Assembly (NCBI GenBank): GCA_030998225.1
Contig: JAPYXD010000275.1
Coordinates: forward strand, 434,001 to 498,000
Reading direction: 5' to 3'
Source: Diplolepis rosae
Taxonomy: Eukaryota > Arthropoda > Insecta > Hymenoptera > Diplolepididae
DNA length: 64,000 nucleotides
The translations under genes were made by a program, and so were the position numbers. The notes under the pieces are model-generated. The model worked only from the letters and a program-made list of their open reading frames with translations. It had not been told where the DNA came from and did no database searches. This document shows positions 54,201 through 63,660 of the stretch, in pieces (positions within the stretch are counted from its first letter, which is position 1; the number at the start of each line of letters is the position of its first letter).

Positions 54201-54553
54201 AAATTTGTTTGTGACGACATGAGGTTGAGAACCTGAGTCTAGCATTATACGACATGCATGTGATTTGCCTTGCCCATCGATAACATCAACAATGGCAGTT
54301 GCTAAAAGTACCTCCGACGGTATCACAAGTTGATAGTTGCTGACGGGAGTGGAAGCTTCCTGAATGGATTGACTCGATTGAACTTGCTTCTGTGATACAT
54401 TTGTCGTATCCGCGTTAATTGAAGTTTGTCGATTGAAATGTAAAAGGGAATTGTGTCTTTGTCCACATTTACGACACCCGCCTGAAAAGCAATTTTTTGG
54501 ATGAAGACTGCCTCTTTAGCAATTAGTACATACAGAGGCCTTCTGAGCAGCAA
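51296..54553 (-). pseudogene. BEL/Pao pol polyprotein: protease, RT, RNase H, partial integrase
   Basis: Reading on the minus strand: aspartic protease with MLDSGSQPHVVTNKFA (54093-54326), then the linker domain, then RT with FYADDLLT as the catalytic box (53024-53045) and KWGSNDPRLTSD downstream. RNase H follows with LWSDSTLALQWINNPSH and WRHVPTQFNPAD (52130-52280). At about 52075 the sequence jumps to the middle of integrase (WHFIPPRVPHFDGLWEVAVK, near 51880). The start of the integrase catalytic core is missing, replaced by a TTAA-flanked scrap. The C-terminal DUF5641-like part is LKEDNLPPMSWKLGRIVDLY (51380-51450). At least six frame changes and several stops break it. The protein would have copied and integrated the element. 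Confidence 0.85.
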
Positions 54554-54902
54554 CGTACCTTTCTTTAGGAGATAAGCTTAGAAATTTACTACATGAATAA
54601 ACGCCATGTTCTCCTTTGCAAATGTAGCATGCAAATTTTTAATTTATTTTTGATTAAGAATCATTTGACTTTGACGTCGTTGATGTAGCTACACCTGTGA
54701 AAGGATGACGCCAATGTAGACGTGGTTGAGGATTGCATTTTGAGTGTGAAGGTTTCGGAAAATTTGCTTGATTTGCCGCTGCTTTTGTCTCCTCAATCTG
54801 AGAGCGGCGAGTTAAAAAATCTAGTATATATTTAAGAGTAGGAAGATCTATGTCGCAAACGAATTCTTCCCATTTCTCAATTGTGTAATTATTTAATTTG
54901 CT
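54554..54902 (-). pseudogene. BEL gag, C-terminal zinc-knuckle part
   Basis: After SKLNNYTIEKWEEFVCDIDL the frame continues into a linker and then to Cys/His clusters, CYICKGEHGVYSC and, beyond the next frame change, SGGCRKCGQRHN. This is the usual double zinc-knuckle end of BEL gag before protease. Stops interrupt it. The upstream part of the same gag is displaced to beyond 56241 by the solo LTR. Confidence 0.75.
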
Positions 54903-56241
54903 TGTAACATCCCTACTTTCCCCCTGGTTGCCAGACGCTTCAGTCAGCCAGGGTTCGGTAGGAGTGACGGAGTAGGGAATGGAATTGAACTAAAACGGAC
55001 TTTTAATATTAAAATATATAAAATTTATTAAAAAAAACTTAAATCTATTACAAAAGAGAATAAATAATTTGAATGGTGTGTAGGTGTGAGAGTTAATATA
55101 AAATAACAAATGGTGTGCGGGTGTAAGTGTGCGAGTTTACTGCGTACGTGTGTGTGTGTGTATTTGTCGTGGTTAAGAGGGTGCGCGAGCACAGGCCTAA
55201 TCAGTTCGCTGTTTGTGGACCGGTTTGTCGTAAAACAATTATACTTTCTATTACTTTTACTAATTACTTTCTCTCGGGGGGCGCGTTCACCCAAATCCTT
55301 CATCCGGTCGCTCTTTTAGTCGGTCATGTCAAGTCTCGGTCGTTTAGGGAGAGGCGCCCTCAGCGGTATCTGAGCGTTGGCACCCCACCCTCGGTGCCTC
55401 GGCCATGGCGGTATCCAGAGGGCCGAGGGTACTGGTGGGTCGGTCGGTCGGTAATTCCCCAGGTCGGGCCCGGTCACCGGTAATTCGACGGGATCCGGTC
55501 CTGGGCGGGGTTTCGGCCATGGCAGGATCCAGAAGGCCGAGGGTACTGGTGTGTCGGTCGGTATGTTCGTTCGGTGAGAAGGTTAGGTTTACGTTGCCCC
55601 GGTGAGAACCGGGTGAGGCGTGAAACAGGCGTGCATGATGTCACGCACCGCCCCCGCATCCCATGGCCAGTGGCTTCAGCCATTGGTCAGAGGACGAGCT
55701 GGTTCGCCGGTTTGGTGTATGCGGTTCAGTTGGGTACGGATGGGTACGGAGGGAAACGGTTAGGTTCGGTTTGGTACGGTTGGGTACGGTTAGGTACGGT
55801 TAGGTACGTTAGAAAAATCGTCTGTGTTGTCCTGATGCAGCCTGAGCAGCACCCAGTCAGGGGAACCTGACGCTGGGTGCCAGCTCTCACCAAAAGCCAA
55901 CCATGGGGGAACCCATCGATTGACGCTCGGTCTGGTTTCACCAGGTGTGTCGCGGTCGGGGTTGGAGATACCCTCCTATGGGGGAACCAATCAGGAGAGG
56001 CATCTCCATGCCGTCCGTCTATAGCGCCGTTCCGGTGTGACCCGGATCGTCGCTCCAGGCGAACTGCCCTGTCTCGGTGTGTTCCGTCCTTCCTTATATA
56101 CTGTTCGCGAAGGGTGGGGGTAGCTGCGCGCGCGGCTCGGCGGTCAGTGTACGTACTCACGTGAGTAGCGGCGGTGGGAGTACCCCTCCGAACGCCGCGG
56201 TAGGGGCGCGGTGGCGTAGCGCGTACATACGGTTCGTTACA
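54903..56241. mobile_element. Solo LTR, gypsy-type, 4-bp TGCT target duplication
   Basis: It starts TGTAACATCCCTACTTTCCC and ends CGTTACA, so TGTAAC...GTTACA forms the short terminal inversion of an LTR. TGCT precedes it (54899-54902) and follows it (56242-56245), a 4-bp duplication that restores the BEL gag reading when removed. At 1.34 kb with no internal coding region it is best read as a solo LTR left by recombination. Overlapping open frames on both strands reflect its high G+C content. It lies about 10% or more above its surroundings in G+C by eye. Confidence 0.75.
55395..55815. repeat. Direct duplications inside the solo LTR
   Basis: A unit (CTCGGCCATGGCGGTATCCA, GGCCGAGGGTACTGGTG, GTCGGTCGGT) at 55397-55453 recurs at 55515-55563. 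Positions 55728-55808 hold degenerate GGTTRGGTACG-type 10-11-bp tandem repeats. Both are non-coding. Confidence 0.7.
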
Positions 56242-56690
56242 TGCTTTTTATTAAATGAATGAGTACGAAATTCCATTGATCGACAACGATTGAGAGAGCT
56301 TGAAGTGCCTTAGATCCTTTTGTATTATGTCATATAGTCGACGAATTAAAAATTCTTTTGAAAAAGGTTCTGAATCAAAAAGAGCTTCAACATGGTTATC
56401 TATAATGATCTTTTTGTTACGATAACGACCTTTAAGCAGTTCCCAGGCTACTGTGTAATTTTCACTAGTGGTTTCTAAAGACGGGATTATATTCGCGGCA
56501 TCACCAGTTACTGAATCTTTAAAATAGTGGAATTTTTAAATTGTAGGGAGATCGTTCTCATTGTGAATCATGGAGTTGAACGAATCGTAAAAGCTAAGCC
56601 AGGTTTCTATGCTATCCGAAAAAACTGGAATTTTAACATCAGGAAGATGTCAATGTGCAGTGGGACGCGCTAAATTTGTGTTTTCAGCTT
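56242..56690 (-). pseudogene. BEL gag, central DUF1759-type domain
   Basis: On the minus strand HLPDVKIPVFSDSIETWLSF, then YDSFNSMIHNENDLPTI, then KFHYFKDSVTGDAANIIPSL, YTVAWELLKGRY and KKIIIDNHVEALFD match the order of the conserved gag domain of BEL/Pao elements. That domain assembles the particle. A TAA replaces a codon before KFHYF, and another stop lies upstream. The solo LTR borders it at one end and the LINE at the other. Confidence 0.8.
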
Positions 56691-56699
56691 TTTTTAAAC

Positions 56700-59662
56700 T
56701 TCGCGGGCAGTTGGTTCTAGCTTAAAGTCGCGTACGACTCTTCCGTCGTCCGTTCGCCCGGGACTCCCATCCGCGGAAACACGTTCGTTAGGCAGGCCGG
56801 CTGGCCGCGCTAGCCAGGAAAGGAATAGGAAGATTCCTCCCCCAGTCGACGCGAACAGACAAGGCCGCCCAAGACGCAGGACCGCGGGTGTAAGCCCCGA
56901 TGCGATTTCTACTGGCCCCCATTGTTGCCGCGCTCTGCACGCCCATCGAGCTCCCTCGTCTTTATCACCAGGGTGACGAATGACTCGATAAGCATCCATA
57001 TCTGTTCAGACTGGAGCATGAGAGAGACCATCGTGTCAGGAGTGAGTTGTGCGCCCACTGCCCGACCGACAGCCTCCCTTTCCGCGCCCCACCTGGCACA
57101 GACAAAGAGTGTGTGCTCTGCATTTTCCACAAGGGAACCGCAGTAGCGGCACGACTCATCGTCTCTTTTCTTGAAGCGCTTCAGGTACGCATTAAAGCAA
57201 CCATGGCCCGAAAGCGCTTGCGCCAGGTAAAAGCCGACTTGACCGTGCTTTCTATCCAGTCAGGTGCCGAGAACAGCTTCTTCAGGATAGTATGGTTGTT
57301 AAGGGCACTTGTCCAGATCGGAGCTGCATAAAGCAGCTTCGAATTTACCACGCTCGCCACCAGCCTTCTCTTAGCTTCCCTAGGACCACCAATGTTGGGC
57401 ATGAGCCGAGTCAGGGCGGCCCCACATTGGATGGCTTTGGCAGTCGCGATCTGCAGGTGTTCGCCGAAGCTAAGCCTTCGATCCAACTGCACACCCAGGT
57501 ACTTAATGCTCTTTTTCCACTTGATTTCATGTTCCCCAGAGAACGATCCTCGGGTATTTAAAGGATCTGCTGTCTGTGACCAGCAAAGCCTCGGTCTTTT
57601 CAGGGGCCATTTTCAGGCATCTGCTATCTAACCAACGCTTTGCCCGCCACAGACTATCATTGATCCTCAGCTCCAGGAATTTGACATCGTCAGCGGCGCA
57701 CACGACAAGTGCGTCATCCGCGAAGCCGATGATGCTCGTTCCAGCAGGCAGGTCCATGCGCAGGAAATCGTCGTACATGACGTTCCAAACGAGTGGACCT
57801 ACCCGCGACCCTTGAGGGGCGCCACATGTCATCTCTTCCTTGAGAGACCATTTGTCGCCCTCGTATATCACCCACCTGTCGCTCAGATAGTCATCTATCA
57901 TTCGCAACAGGTAGTTTGGAACCTTTTTCGGCACCATCACCTCGATGCAGATGTTCCATCTCGCGGTATTGAACGCATTGCGTATGTCAATGCTGATCAA
58001 CGCGCAGAATCCCTTATGCTTACCAGTTCCTTTTCTTGCTTTAGTGGCGATGTCCACCACTGCCTGGATGGCGTCAACTGTGGACCTGTCTTTCCGAAAG
58101 CCGAACTGGTTTTCCGAGAGACCGTTCTCGCCGACCATGTGACCCTGTAGTCTTTGTAGGATCATTTCCTCCAGAAATTTCCCCATCGTATCCAATAAAC
58201 ATATTGGTCTATACGATGAGGCATCCCCTAGATGTTTGTTGCCCTTCCTCAGCAGGACCAACCTCTGCTTCTTCCAGTCTGCGAAGAACCTCCCCTCCCG
58301 AAGACAGGAGTTAAAGACTTCTAGGAGGATTTCCGGGCATACCCCGATCACCTCTTTAAGGATCTCGTTCGGCAACCCGTCGATCCCCGGCGCTATGTTT
58401 GCCTTGAGCCTTCCACCCGCTCTCTTTAGTTCTTCGATAGTGAAGAGTTCTTCGCTCCGGACCACGCAGGAACTTCGGTCCTGTCTTTGGAACGGCTCAA
58501 CATGCGGGAACAAGCTTCGCACGATGTACTTGACTCGATCGGCATTATCCAGGCCCGGGGTCTTTCTTCTAGTCACCAATCTCTTAGTGACTGTTTTGAA
58601 GGCGAGACCCCATGGATCCTTCTCGACTTCTCCGATCAAGTCTTTCCAACACTGAAGTCGGCTTTTCTTTATGCCTTGCCTCAGAGCTGATTTTGCTTTT
58701 TTCCATGCCTCGCGCAGCAGAGGATCACCCTTTGAGCGGGAAAAACTCCGCCGCGCTGTAAGGCACTTTCGACGCAGGACGGACAACTGGTCGTTCCACC
58801 AGTACATCGAGTCCCCGGTACGCCTGTGCCCGCGGCGAGGCATGGAGTGGTCACATGATGCGACCACTTTCCGCCTCGCCGCCCGCACAGCGTCCTCCAA
58901 CGACTCAGCAGACCTTGCCCAATCAAGCTCATCTATGAGCCTGGTTTCTTCGAGATGTTCGTGAAGCCTGTCTTTGCTGAGTCGTTTTGTGTTCCAGGAG
59001 GGGCTCCTTACCTTGCCGCCCCTTCCCGTATTCACTGGGTGACTCCGTTCCTGGATGCTAAACTCAATGCACTGATGGTCACTCAATGTTATTACATCGA
59101 GGACGCACCAGTCGTCTATCCTTGAGGCAAGACGGGGCGCGGAAATCGTGAGGTCGATAATCGACCCCCCCGCTCCTCGTCTGAACGTAAGATCCTTGCC
59201 CCGATTCAATACAATCAGGTCATTCCTGGCGACCATCTCACCGACCAAGATTCCCCTCCTGTCCAGACGGGCTTCTCCCCACTCGGGCGACTTACTATTG
59301 AAGTCGCCCGCAATAAGGGACCGCCCACTAGCCTCTTTGAGGCTTTCCTCAAGGAGGAGGATCTGGGTCTCAAAGATCTCGAAGGGATCGCTGGGGGAGA
59401 AGTAGCAGCTGTACACACGTACCCCCGCCAACTATACCCAAACGAACCCCGCGTCGGTCTCCAGGAAATCCCCGATGGTCAAATCAGGGCTACAAACAAG
59501 GATCCCAGCCCTCCGTGATGCATCCTGGTACCAAGCAGAGTTTTCAGACCATTTGTGTTGCTCACTAATGAGCAACACATCGGCCCCCCTCTCCTTGGCA
59601 GTCTGCATCAGAAGGTTCTGGGCTTCCTTTCCTCTCCCGAGGTTGAGCTGTAGAAACTTCAC
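56700..59662 (-). pseudogene. LINE ORF2: endonuclease, reverse transcriptase, CCHC
   Basis: It encodes the enzyme for target-primed reverse transcription. The start overlaps the ORF1 stop (a GTGA where ATGA would be usual; first codon 59662-59660). The apurinic-type endonuclease has LQLNLGRGKEA, ADVLLISEQHKW, LIAGDFNSKSPEWGE and LSDHQCIEF. A TAG at 59432-59434 is the only break in its first 700 codons. RT follows with APGIDGLPNEILK, QFGFRKDRSTVDAI, SIDIRNAFNTARWN, GAPQGSRVGPLVWNVMYDDF and the catalytic FADDALVV (near 57720). A frame change near 57500 leads to LGEHLQIATAKAIQ-like and IGGPREAKRRL segments. A C-terminal zinc motif C-x2-C-x8-H-x4-C (57080-57160) closes it. R1 clade by resemblance. 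Confidence 0.88.
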
Positions 59663-60500
59663 TTTCCACCCCTCAACCTCTGGAGCTCCGCCCTGAATAT
59701 TGGGCAGGAACCGCTCCCCGAAGCATGGGCGACAACTTTTTCGCCCCTATCCGTACAAGTCAGGCACTGAGGGTGAGCCTTGCACTCCTTGGCCACGTGT
59801 GACGCGCCCCCACACCTCCAGCAGGCATCCTTCCTGCCTGGAAGCGTGCAACCACGCGACACATGGCCGTATATCCCTGGCACCTGAAGCACCGGGCAAC
59901 TTCGACATGCTCGCGGATGCAGCAGTTTACCCACCCCACCCTTAGCTTACCGAGCCCGAGCAAGCTCCGAGCTTCCGCCTCGGTTAAACGGACCACCGCA
60001 GTCTGCACATCGCCGAAGCGTTTGTACAGCCTGCACTGGTCCCCGAGGTCTGGCTTGCCCAGCGCGATGCACAGCGCGGCAACAACCTCTTCCCTTGTGA
60101 CGGTCTCGTCGAGGTCCCTAACTTCGAGGGTCCTCTTCGAGACCAAAGACTTAACGTTGGCCTTCTCTCCGACCGCCTGATCGAGCGCCTTCTCGAAGGC
60201 TGAGACATCGCCACCCTTCTTCAGGACCAGAAGGATCACCTCCCTCCTGGTTCTTCGGATGGAGAAAACCTCCGCTCCCGAATTTCGGGGGTTAACCTTC
60301 GCCTTCATGGCTTTCAGGATCTCGGCGTAGCACTCGCCGTCCTTCGCCGACACCCTGATAGCATCACCCGACCTGGCAGTCGGAGAGCGCCTCAGCATCT
60401 TCTCCTTTGCTTTAGGTTCCTGCGCAGAAGGCACAGGAACCTCTTTCTTCTTTTTCTCTTTTTTTTCTTTTTTTTCTTTTGCAACGGGAGATTCAATGTT
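59659..60500 (-). pseudogene. LINE ORF1: gag-like protein with CCHC zinc knuckles
   Basis: The nucleic-acid-binding protein of the R1-like element. It begins in a Lys/Glu-rich stretch (60420-60490), then DAIRVSAKDGECYAEILKAM, GAEVFSIRRTRREVILLVLK, KRTLEVRDLDETVTREEVVA and VRLTEAEARSLLGLGKLRVG. A frame change near 59880, within the first knuckle (CFRCQGY), moves the zinc region to another frame: GHVSRGCTLPGRKDACWRCG, then GASHVAKECKAHPQCLTC. It ends RAELQRLRGGK and TGA at 59661-59659, overlapping ORF2. A single frameshift is the only damage seen. Confidence 0.85.
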
Positions 60501-60540
60501 AATTTTTTTTATGTGCCTCCGTCGCGTAAACTCGTTTTTT

Positions 60541-61085
60541 GCTACAATTGAGAATAGCGTAATGGTGTGTATTACGATACAGAGGAATCTAATATAAGAA
60601 TTGAATTGCGCATGCGCCTATTACGATACAGCGGAGCGATATCTTCTTCTTATTCTTCTTATTCTACGTACAGCGTTGGCACCGTACCGACAAAGCCTTG
60701 TACATTTGAACTGTGCATGCGTCTATTACAATACGCTACGACTACACAAGATGGATAAAATCAAAATCGCCGGAAGTACTCGCGAAATGTCAAGTGAGAT
60801 GAGCGATAATCACGTCAATTTCGACCTTTTCAGATTGGATTCGAGTGTACGCATAAAAACTCGTGTATGCGCCGAAGTCACATAAAATAGAATATGTGCC
60901 AATGCACACAATTCAGGTAATTACGAGACTCGCTTAAAATGCTCGCAGGACTGATCGCGCCTCGACTTCGTCTCAGCTTTGCCTCAGCTACGCCTCGAAT
61001 ACGCCTTGGCTTCGATTTCCTGCGAGCATTGTCGCTCGTCGCGTAATAACCCTCATTATGCGCCTAGACACATAATATACTATAA
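60541..61085. other. Hairpin-rich insert of unknown type in BEL gag
   Basis: AATGCTCGCAGGA (about 60938) and TCCTGCGAGCATT (ending about 61029) form an inverted pair around a CTTCG-rich core (GCCTCGACTTCGTCTCAGCT). Outside lie ACGAGACTCGC and GCTCGTCGCGTAAT, and 60560-60740 has three TATTACGATACAG-like repeats. A 44-codon frame (ATG 60751, MDKIKIAGSTREMSSEMSDN) has no known domain. It interrupts BEL gag together with the LINE. It might be the LINE 5' region or an independent element. Confidence 0.35.
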
Positions 61086-61390
61086 TTAGAGATTTGAATT
61101 TACCGCAAATAGAGTAATATCTTTCGTCAAAATTTGCACGTTCGTTCCTATTTGCCGTCTCATCTTCCAATCCGTCCTCGATTAATGCTCCAATTGCATC
61201 TTGGATACTCTCCAATTTTTCGGAAAGAGACAACACCTTTTGCTCTAAATGCGATTCTGAATCAAGAGTCTCTATATCTGTTTCATGTGTAATTGACTTC
61301 AAACATTTTTCTAGACTGGTTAACTGACTCTTTACTCCGCTGAGTTTTCTTTTTAATTTTTTGATTTCTTCTTATGATATTTTTAATGAT
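61086..61390 (-). pseudogene. BEL gag, N-terminal coiled-coil part
   Basis: On the minus strand a Lys/Glu-rich helical region (IKKLKRKLSG, then TLDSESHLEQKVLSLSEKLE) leads to RANFDERYYSICGKFKSLI, the usual N-terminal pattern of BEL gag (F-[DE]-x-x-YY). The frame is then cut by the 60541-61085 insert. The rest of gag lies beyond the LINE. Confidence 0.7.
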
Positions 61391-61976
61391 TTAAAATTTC
61401 ATACGCAATTGAAATTGAAACGATTCAAAAATACGACAAGGAAAAAACAATGGACATAAAATGGAATTGGTAGCTCAAATAACCAACTTACTCGGAATTT
61501 CTTGGCGAACGATGTGATGACAACTTAATTTGCTGCAACTCAGCTCACGATGATAAATCTTGAAATGTTTAATCCGTATTATGATGACTTGGACGTTAAT
61601 GACGTATTTATGCTTGAAGTATCCGAATCCTCCCGGATCTCGGATAAAGATGCGAATGCTCTCTAGTCCTCGCTACACGCCGCTGGACCACAAATTAGAG
61701 GTGAAATCTCAGATGATTCTGGATTTCTGAACTGTGATGTTTGATGGGCTCCGATGTTTTCGTTAGACCACAAATGTCAAAATGTAAATTGAAACTTCAG
61801 ATGATTCTGGATTTCTGAACCTGGTCCAAGATTCAACTCTTAACTGCATTTTAATGATCACTTTTGTGATTTGAAAGTAATTTCTCACTCGCTGAAATTG
61901 TATGTTCACTCACTGAACTGCTGATTTAATGTCTTAACCGACACGACACGATTGATTTTATCGACCGGTGTGAGAC

Positions 61977-61994
61977 ATCCGGCTCGAAGGACCA
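61977..61994 (-). promoter_or_regulatory. BEL primer-binding site
   Basis: Directly inside the 5' LTR the minus strand reads TGGTCCTTCGAGCCGGAT. TGG pairs with a tRNA 3' CCA end, and TTCGAGCC is tRNA T-arm-like. The spacing to the LTR end (2 bp) is normal. The tRNA species cannot be named with confidence. Confidence 0.65.
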
Positions 61995-61996
61995 AA

Positions 61997-62234
61997 TGTA
62001 ATTTTGCTTCTTAAAGTGACGGGTTTAGGCAGCAAATGGTTTCAATTTTTCTGTAAGATATATATTTTAAACACAACACACTAAGTATATGTAAAGTTGA
62101 GTTACAATGAATTAACAATAATGATAATTTCGATGTTGAAATAATGTTTGTGAGAAAGGCGTAAGACCGACTCAGATGACGAGTTCCGAGATCGGTGGTG
62201 TTGAAAAATGTACTAAACTAGCAGAAAAATAACA
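61997..62234 (-). repeat. BEL 5' LTR
   Basis: 238 bp, TGTAATTTTGCTTCTTAAAG to AGCAGAAAAATAACA on the plus strand. It pairs with the copy at 50916-51159. Confidence 0.85.
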
Positions 62235-62593
62235 AATTCTCATCGGAGGTGCAAAGGCACTTACAAGTAGCATTTTGTAGGCATAGTGATTTTTGCCGAT
62301 TGGTTCATGAAAAGCAAGGTAGGAGTCTCAGGTGACACCCGCAATTTCCCCAAATTGGTGGGCAGAGAATACAACCATACTTTTGAAAAAATATCCATAA
62401 TTTTTCGAGCACGTCATGGTTCAGCTCTACAATTTTTCAAAAATGTCTGAAAACGCCGTTTTTAGGGGTTGCAACCCCTATTTTCTTGAGAATGTGACGT
62501 GATGGGAATCCATTCGGAAACACTAGATGCAATCTTGTTCGCATCAAAAAAATTGAAATTTGCAGGGCAGTGATTATTTATGGAGCTTGTAAT
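62235..62593. other. Spacer with foldback-type repeat fragment
   Basis: GGGGTTGCAACCCC (about 62465) is a perfect 14-bp palindrome. GAATGTGACGTGATGGGAAT next to it resembles the 2924-3592 foldback. No gene is seen. Confidence 0.45.
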
Positions 62594-63277
62594 CTATTTT
62601 GTCAAGTAAAAGTTGCATGAGATCATAGACCCTTTCATATTAGTGGCATGACCTACACGTATATATGGATATTCGTTTTCGTTATGCAAGACTACAGCTT
62701 TCAAAGTAAGTTTATTCGAATCAATGAGTAAACGCCAATTCTCTGGCTGGTGTTGATGACCAATGGCCTTCATAAGCCCATCTACATCGTTACAATAAAT
62801 GAGGGTATCTTGGCTAGAAAAATATGTGGTTAAATTTTTCTCTCGATTCCGACAAAGAGAGATTTTTACATCTTTTTCAAGCAAATTTCTTTCCTTGAGG
62901 CTAGAGCCCAAGATTTCAGCTTGATTTTTAGATAAATTTTGATCCCTTGTACAATCATTCAATCCGTTTTGATCGAATAATTGTGGCAAGTTTCTGGTCG
63001 GCTCATGTTCCATGGTTTGATTTTCATCAGAATAATTGGTTTTTTCTGCATTGCGCTTTGTGAAATTTCCCGAGACATGTTCTTTAAGGTTGTGCGCAGC
63101 TTTCGTCACGGATGAAACATCAGGGTAAATTATGGAGTCCTCCCATTTAAATGAGTGACCTTTAACACCTGATAAACAGAAATAACAATCACCGATATAG
63201 TTCTGAGGTTCTCTCCAAGAAGTAGGGGAAGTAAATCTGAAGAGATGACCGAAATCTCCTCGATATACTGACCTCAA
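62594..63277 (-). pseudogene. Recurrent arthropod repeat protein, N-terminal half
   Basis: A 227-codon frame contains NYIGDCYFCLSGVKGHSFKW, LPQLFDQNGLNDCTRDQNLS, KNQAEILGSSLKERNLL, DTLIYCNDVDGLMKAIGHQH and PENWRLLIDSNKLTLKAVVL. From memory this matches a multi-copy, uncharacterised protein widespread in arthropod genomes, probably transposon-derived. It has a single C-x2-C near the start. The frame shifts near 62635 (ATNMKGSMISC instead of the expected continuation), and the C-terminal half is missing downstream. Its C-terminal part appears instead at 63343-63660 on the other strand. Function unknown. Confidence 0.65.
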
Positions 63278-63342
63278 TGAAATGGCACTAGTCTAGCAGC
63301 AACTGTTGGGTATTCAATATTTTTCTCAATGTTCAATCTTCA

Positions 63343-63660
63343 ATGTTTTCCAGAAACCACAAACATCTAATCGACAAAATGTTGCAAAACTTGCAAGAAA
63401 TGAAAGTGAACATGTCACTGAAAATTCACATGATGCATACTCACTTGGACTTCTTCCCAGAAAATATGGAAGCAGTTAGTAATGAACATGTGAAAGATTC
63501 CATCAAGACGTCACTACAATCGAGAAGAGGTGCGAAGGTACGTGGAGTGAAAACGCTTTAGGGGACTACTGCTGGAATCTAATGACTCATGAAGCAAATG
63601 CTTATCATCGTTGAGCATGCAAGAGGAAAAGTTTCTGATTACAAGCAGCAATTTGACTTC
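63343..63660 (+). pseudogene. Same repeat protein, C-terminal piece, inverted
   Basis: On the plus strand LQNLQEMKVNMSLKIHMMHT, then HLDFFPENMEAVSNEHVKDS, then after a frame change RCEGTWSENALGDYCWNLMT matches the C-terminal pattern of the protein family seen at 62594-63277 (SHLDFFPxNxGxVSDEHGERFH, DYCW). The His of the usual GERFHQ stretch is lost and a TGA follows NAYHR. It lies 66 bp from the N-terminal piece on the opposite strand, so one has been inverted or they come from two copies. Confidence 0.6.

Larger units (their letters stand above)
56690..60540 (-). mobile_element. R1-like non-LTR retrotransposon (LINE)
   Basis: Two overlapping ORFs in GC-rich DNA end in TTTAAAAAAAGC (minus strand) at about 56690, probably the 3' tail. 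The 5' limit is placed near 60540, where the GC-rich coding sequence stops; the 5' end may be truncated. The LINE sits in BEL gag. It is only lightly damaged, with a few stops and frame changes in 3.8 kb, so it arrived much later than the BEL element. Confidence 0.85.
50916..62234 (-). mobile_element. BEL/Pao LTR retrotransposon with nested insertions
   Basis: Two similar LTRs (50916-51159 and 61997-62234) enclose gag and pol in the order expected for an element read on the minus strand. Inside are a solo gypsy-type LTR (54903-56241), an R1-like LINE (about 56690-60540), a hairpin-rich insert (60541-61085) and a TTAA-flanked fragment (51978-52075) at a deletion in pol. Subtracting the inserts leaves about 5.5 kb, compatible with a BEL element that has lost part of integrase. 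No matching 5-bp target duplication was found. Stops in gag and pol show it is dead. Confidence 0.85.

Noticed and set aside
55028..56164. Many long frames in GC-rich DNA
   Set aside because: They lie inside a solo LTR and are by-products of high G+C and GGTACG-type repeats.
57292..59405. Plus-strand open frames over the LINE
   Set aside because: Antisense shadows of the ORF2 reading frame.
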